Assembly: GCA_016928415.1 (NCBI GenBank)
Contig: JAFGKU010000056.1
Coordinates: 17,304-81,303 of the forward strand
Length of the DNA: 64,000 nucleotides
Direction: 5' to 3'
DNA from: Spirochaetales bacterium
GTDB taxonomy: Bacteria > Spirochaetota > Spirochaetia > SZUA-6 > JAFGRV01
Of this stretch, positions 61,351 through 64,000 are shown in pieces. The notes below the pieces were generated by a model that saw only the letters and a program-made list of their open reading frames with translations, ran no database searches and had not been told where the DNA came from. Position 1 is the first letter of the stretch, and the number at the start of each line of letters is the position of its first letter. Made by a program: the position numbers and the translations under genes.

Positions 61351-64000
61351 CTAATTGCTATACCACCTTACATAGTCAATGATGTATTGCGCCGGAAATG
61401 CCGTGGACGAACCGGGAGACCCGGGCCAAGCTCCGCCCACGGCCAGGTTGAGAATGAGGAAGAACGGCCGGTGGAATTCCTCCGTGCTGTTGATGCTGTT
61501 CGCTATATTGGCCTCATTGAATTGATTCCCGTTGACTTGCCACCGTATTGCGGATGAATTCCAGACTATTGAATATGTATTCCATTCGGCAGGGTTGCCG
61601 GCGGTCGCAGTGCCGTAAGAGGCATGTCCGCCTGCATCCCAGTGGATGTAACCGTGAGTCTGTCCTTCGCCGTTGATGTGTTCCATGATGTCTATTTCTC
61701 CGCAGGCGGGCCAGCCGACGCTGCCAAAGTTCGTGCCCAGGCCCCAGAAGGCAGGCCATAGACCCTGTCCCATCGGGATCTTCAAGCGTGCTTCGACCCT
61801 GCCGTATGTCCTGGAGAACCTGCTTTTAATCCTGGCGGATGTGTAACTAGTACCGGACCTTATTGCAGTGATGTACAGATAACCTCCGGATTGGTTACAG
61901 TTGGCCGTGCTGTTCGTGTAGGTTTCAAGTTCACCGTTTCCCCAGCCGCCGCCGCCCAGGTCAAAGTCCCAGCTGGGTAGGCCGGAGCCATTGAATTCAT
62001 CGCTCCAGAGAAGTCCGGCAACGGGAGTGGGCGCGGGCGTATTTGCCTGCGTGGGTACCGGCGTATTGGGAATCGTACCTATGCTGAACCTGAGCCAGTT
62101 GATGTTGAATCCGCCGGCTGTCAACGAAAGCCGGATTGTATGAATGCCCGAAGAGAGGGAAACCGCGTGGGAAACCGTGGTCCATGTCTGCCATCCGCCA
62201 GTGACGGGTACCGTAACAGTTCCACGGCTCGCGCCGTCAAAGATCAGGTTTATGGATCCCGTCGCGCTCAGGGCCGCAACCCTGTATTCCGCCGTGTACG
62301 TCCCGCTCGATGCCACATTGACGGCGTATTCGAGCCAGTCACCGGAATCGATCCAGCCGACGTTAATTCCGCCGCCCGTATCGGTTGTTGCTTCCGTCTG
62401 GATGCCGGACATGTTCGTGTAATTTTCGGCCTGGATCTGGCCGGGAACCGCAGCCGTGTTCGGGGGAGGAGTGGGTGCCTGGGTAGGCGTCCTGGTTGCC
62501 GTGGCAGCAGGAGGTGCCGTTACCGTCCCGGAAGAGGAAAAGTCGATCCAGTTGACATTGAATCCCGAAGTATTGGCTACAAGACGGATTGCATGCGTTC
62601 CCGCCGTGAGATTAACGTTCGTACTTACCGTTGTCCATGTCTGCCATCCTCCTGTCACGGGGAGATTGGTCGTGGCAAGGGTGGAACCGTCGAATCTGAG
62701 ACTGATGCTGCCGGCAGTGGAAAGTGCCGCCACCCTGTATTGAACGGTATAGGTTCCGGAAGAAGCTACATTGACATTGTATTCCATCCAGTCGCCGGAA
62801 TCGATCCAGCCGACGTTAATGCCGCCGCCTGTATCCGTCGTTGCTTCTGTCTGAACACCTGACATGCTGTTAAAATCTTCCGCCTGAATCCTTCCTGGTA
62901 TAGGCTTTAAACCGGCCGGGGGATTGGTGGGAGTAGCTGCCGGTGTCGGTGTAGCCGTATTGACGGAACCTGTAAATCTGAAATAATTTATATTCCAGCC
63001 GGCCTGATTGGAATAAATTCGTATTGTCTGGTTCCCTCCGGGGAGGGTAACGGTTCCCGTTACCGTTGTCCATGTCTGCCAGCCGCCTGTTGCCCCGAAG
63101 CTCACCGTATTATAGGTTGCGCTGCCAATCCGTAAACTCAGGCTGCCGCCTGAATCCTGGCTGGCAACACGGTAGGAAACGGTGTATGTTCCCGCCGTTA
63201 TATTCACGGCATAGTCCATCCAGTCGCCCGCTTCTATCCAGCCGACGTTTAAACCGCCTTCGGTACAGCTTTCCGTTTGAATACCGTTCATCGCGGAATA
63301 ATTTTCCGCTTCAATGGTTCCCGGAATAGAGGCGGCAATGGGTCTCGATGTAGGTGTGGCTGTCGGACCTACGCCGCTGCCGCCGGCAAAATTGATCGTA
63401 TAACTTGCGCCGGTGCATGTGTATGTGCTGGTGGTGTCGTCATAGGCGTAGCTGTAGGCATCGGGGCAGTGTGATTTGAAGAAATTGGAATAACTCGTAG
63501 GCGGGCAGGTTGCCGGTGTGTTATATGCTCCCGAACAGCAATACTGCGGTGAACCGAAGATCATACAGGCAGAGCAGCAGGCTCCGTTTCTGGCCAGTTC
63601 GCTCGGACAGTTTGCCACGAGGGTTGTGGATGTACAACCTGCAATACCGCAGGAATACTTGCTGCCGTCTCCCGAACCCCCGCTTGGTACAATCTGGGCG
63701 GCGACGTTGAATCCATCAACAAGGCTTACATCGTAAAAATCGAGGTTGCCGGCCCCGTTAAGCGTGAATTCGGCCAACGTGGTGCAGAAAGGACTGTTTG
63801 CACCCGTATCCGCCCAATACCGCATGGCCGCCGTCCCGTCGGCAACCGAGTGGACCGCGCTTCCGCCGGGCCCGATGCTCCAGGAAGCCGAGCCGGCGCT
63901 GCTGGTATACCGGATTGTAAGTGTTGTGCTTCCATTGTTTCTGAGGGTAATGTTGCGGGCCATGACCCCCGTCGCCGTCAGCATGAATATGCTGATCAGC
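61351..64000 (-). CDS. thaumatin-CBM6x3-GH16 beta-1,3-glucanase (5' end outside window)
   Basis: At least 882 residues; the frame stays open to the window edge. The ATG at 63984 falls inside the signal-peptide core (IFMLTATGVMARNI), so the true start is upstream. Order: thaumatin-like domain (to about 210, Cys-rich, YSCGIAGCTSTT, CCSGAYNTPATCPPTSYS), three CBM6 modules (about 220-345, 360-485 and 500-625) with Pro/Thr linkers, and GH16 (about 645-877) with EFNGSGLPSWDFD and catalytic GEIDIMEHI (two Glu and Asp). Thaumatin-like domains bind or cut beta-1,3-glucan, as does GH16. So the target is probably laminarin-like or fungal-wall glucan. Confidence 0.9.
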   Translation of the reverse strand, partial: LISIFMLTATGVMARNITLRNNGSTTLTIRYTSSAGSASWSIGPGGSAVHSVADGTAAMRYWADTGANSPFCTTLAEFTLNGAGNLDFYDVSLVDGFNVAAQIVPSGGSGDGSKYSCGIAGCTSTTLVANCPSELARNGACCSACMIFGSPQYCCSGAYNTPATCPPTSYSNFFKSHCPDAYSYAYDDTTSTYTCTGASYTINFAGGSGVGPTATPTSRPIAASIPGTIEAENYSAMNGIQTESCTEGGLNVGWIEAGDWMDYAVNITAGTYTVSYRVASQDSGGSLSLRIGSATYNTVSFGATGGWQTWTTVTGTVTLPGGNQTIRIYSNQAGWNINYFRFTGSVNTATPTPAATPTNPPAGLKPIPGRIQAEDFNSMSGVQTEATTDTGGGINVGWIDSGDWMEYNVNVASSGTYTVQYRVAALSTAGSISLRFDGSTLATTNLPVTGGWQTWTTVSTNVNLTAGTHAIRLVANTSGFNVNWIDFSSSGTVTAPPAATATRTPTQAPTPPPNTAAVPGQIQAENYTNMSGIQTEATTDTGGGINVGWIDSGDWLEYAVNVASSGTYTAEYRVAALSATGSINLIFDGASRGTVTVPVTGGWQTWTTVSHAVSLSSGIHTIRLSLTAGGFNINWLRFSIGTIPNTPVPTQANTPAPTPVAGLLWSDEFNGSGLPSWDFDLGGGGWGNGELETYTNSTANCNQSGGYLYITAIRSGTSYTSARIKSRFSRTYGRVEARLKIPMGQGLWPAFWGLGTNFGSVGWPACGEIDIMEHINGEGQTHGYIHWDAGGHASYGTATAGNPAEWNTYSIVWNSSAIRWQVNGNQFNEANIANSINSTEEFHRPFFLILNLAVGGAWPGSPGSSTAFPAQYIIDYVRWYSN

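Noticed and set aside
62140..62862. 240-residue plus-strand ORF and others opposite the GH16 gene
   Set aside because: Shadow ORFs caused by repeated CBM6 codons; antisense, low-complexity and without ribosome sites.
1..64000. tRNA, rRNA, CRISPR arrays, integrases or transposases
   Set aside because: Looked for cloverleaf-like spacers, regular repeats and mobile-element proteins between and within genes; none seen by eye. A covariance-model search would be decisive for small RNAs.

Overview
The window looks like a chromosomal segment of a free-living, polysaccharide-degrading spirochaete. The evidence is two FlaB-type core flagellins followed by flaG, fliD and a PilZ protein; many secreted proteins and outer-membrane barrels; short lipoproteins with relaxed lipoboxes; several large signalling proteins; and modular glycanases with Pro/Thr linkers. 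Species cannot be named from the sequence alone. I saw no rRNA, tRNA, CRISPR array, phage or insertion sequence. The mosaic strand layout, gene remnants and dispersed palindromic repeats suggest a flexible genome.

Layout. 1-5153 (minus): an envelope operon of a six-helix membrane protein, a winged-helix regulator, a LolA-like periplasmic protein, an outer-membrane barrel, a LolD-like ATPase and two FtsX-type permeases, behind a promoter with a perfect 12-bp palindrome. 5193-8059 (minus): two sugar-ABC permeases without a binding protein, a propeller-like exported protein and a frameshifted small lipoprotein. 8208-13251 (plus): a DUF4384 protein, a CHASE2 hybrid kinase ending in a LuxR-type HTH, and a B12-binding radical SAM enzyme. 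13341-20538 (plus): three genes with 4-bp overlaps encoding a filter-less RCK membrane protein, a 1644-residue UvrA-like protein with four ATPase cassettes, and an alpha/alpha-toroid protein; this is the best candidate for an undescribed system.

20545-27408 (minus): the flagellar filament block. Both flagellin leaders carry a hairpin with GGA in a hexaloop, exactly 22 nt upstream of the GGA of the Shine-Dalgarno, which looks like a dual CsrA site. 27752-34272: PfkB kinase, membrane MutS-like ATPase, GH30 glycanase, nuclease and a small barrel protein. 34343-36503: a MaoC remnant, a J-domain protein and two Hsp20 genes behind a consensus sigma-54 promoter with an upstream palindrome. 36504-44940: small proteins, an AraC-HTH/papain-fold fusion followed by a 55-residue peptide gene, a sugar transporter, and a PaaX-like regulator with a CrtI-like oxidoreductase. 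45003-52917: a CsgG-like lipoprotein, a PAS kinase with a REC-GGDEF-EAL protein, a YidD-like/TPR/barrel cluster and a second PfkB kinase.

53061-64000: an MCP, a GH5-like glycanase, a decayed sugar-binding sensor abutting an orphan receiver domain (probably the ends of a deleted hybrid kinase), an expansin-like CBM protein, and a thaumatin-CBM6x3-GH16 glucanase running off the right end. GH30, GH5, GH16, thaumatin and expansin-like modules together point to beta-glucan or cell-wall breakdown, perhaps of algal or fungal material. Three loci (8059, 37234 and 58474) each appear to lack one A in a short poly-A run; this may be sequence error, true decay or slippage and should be resolved from reads.
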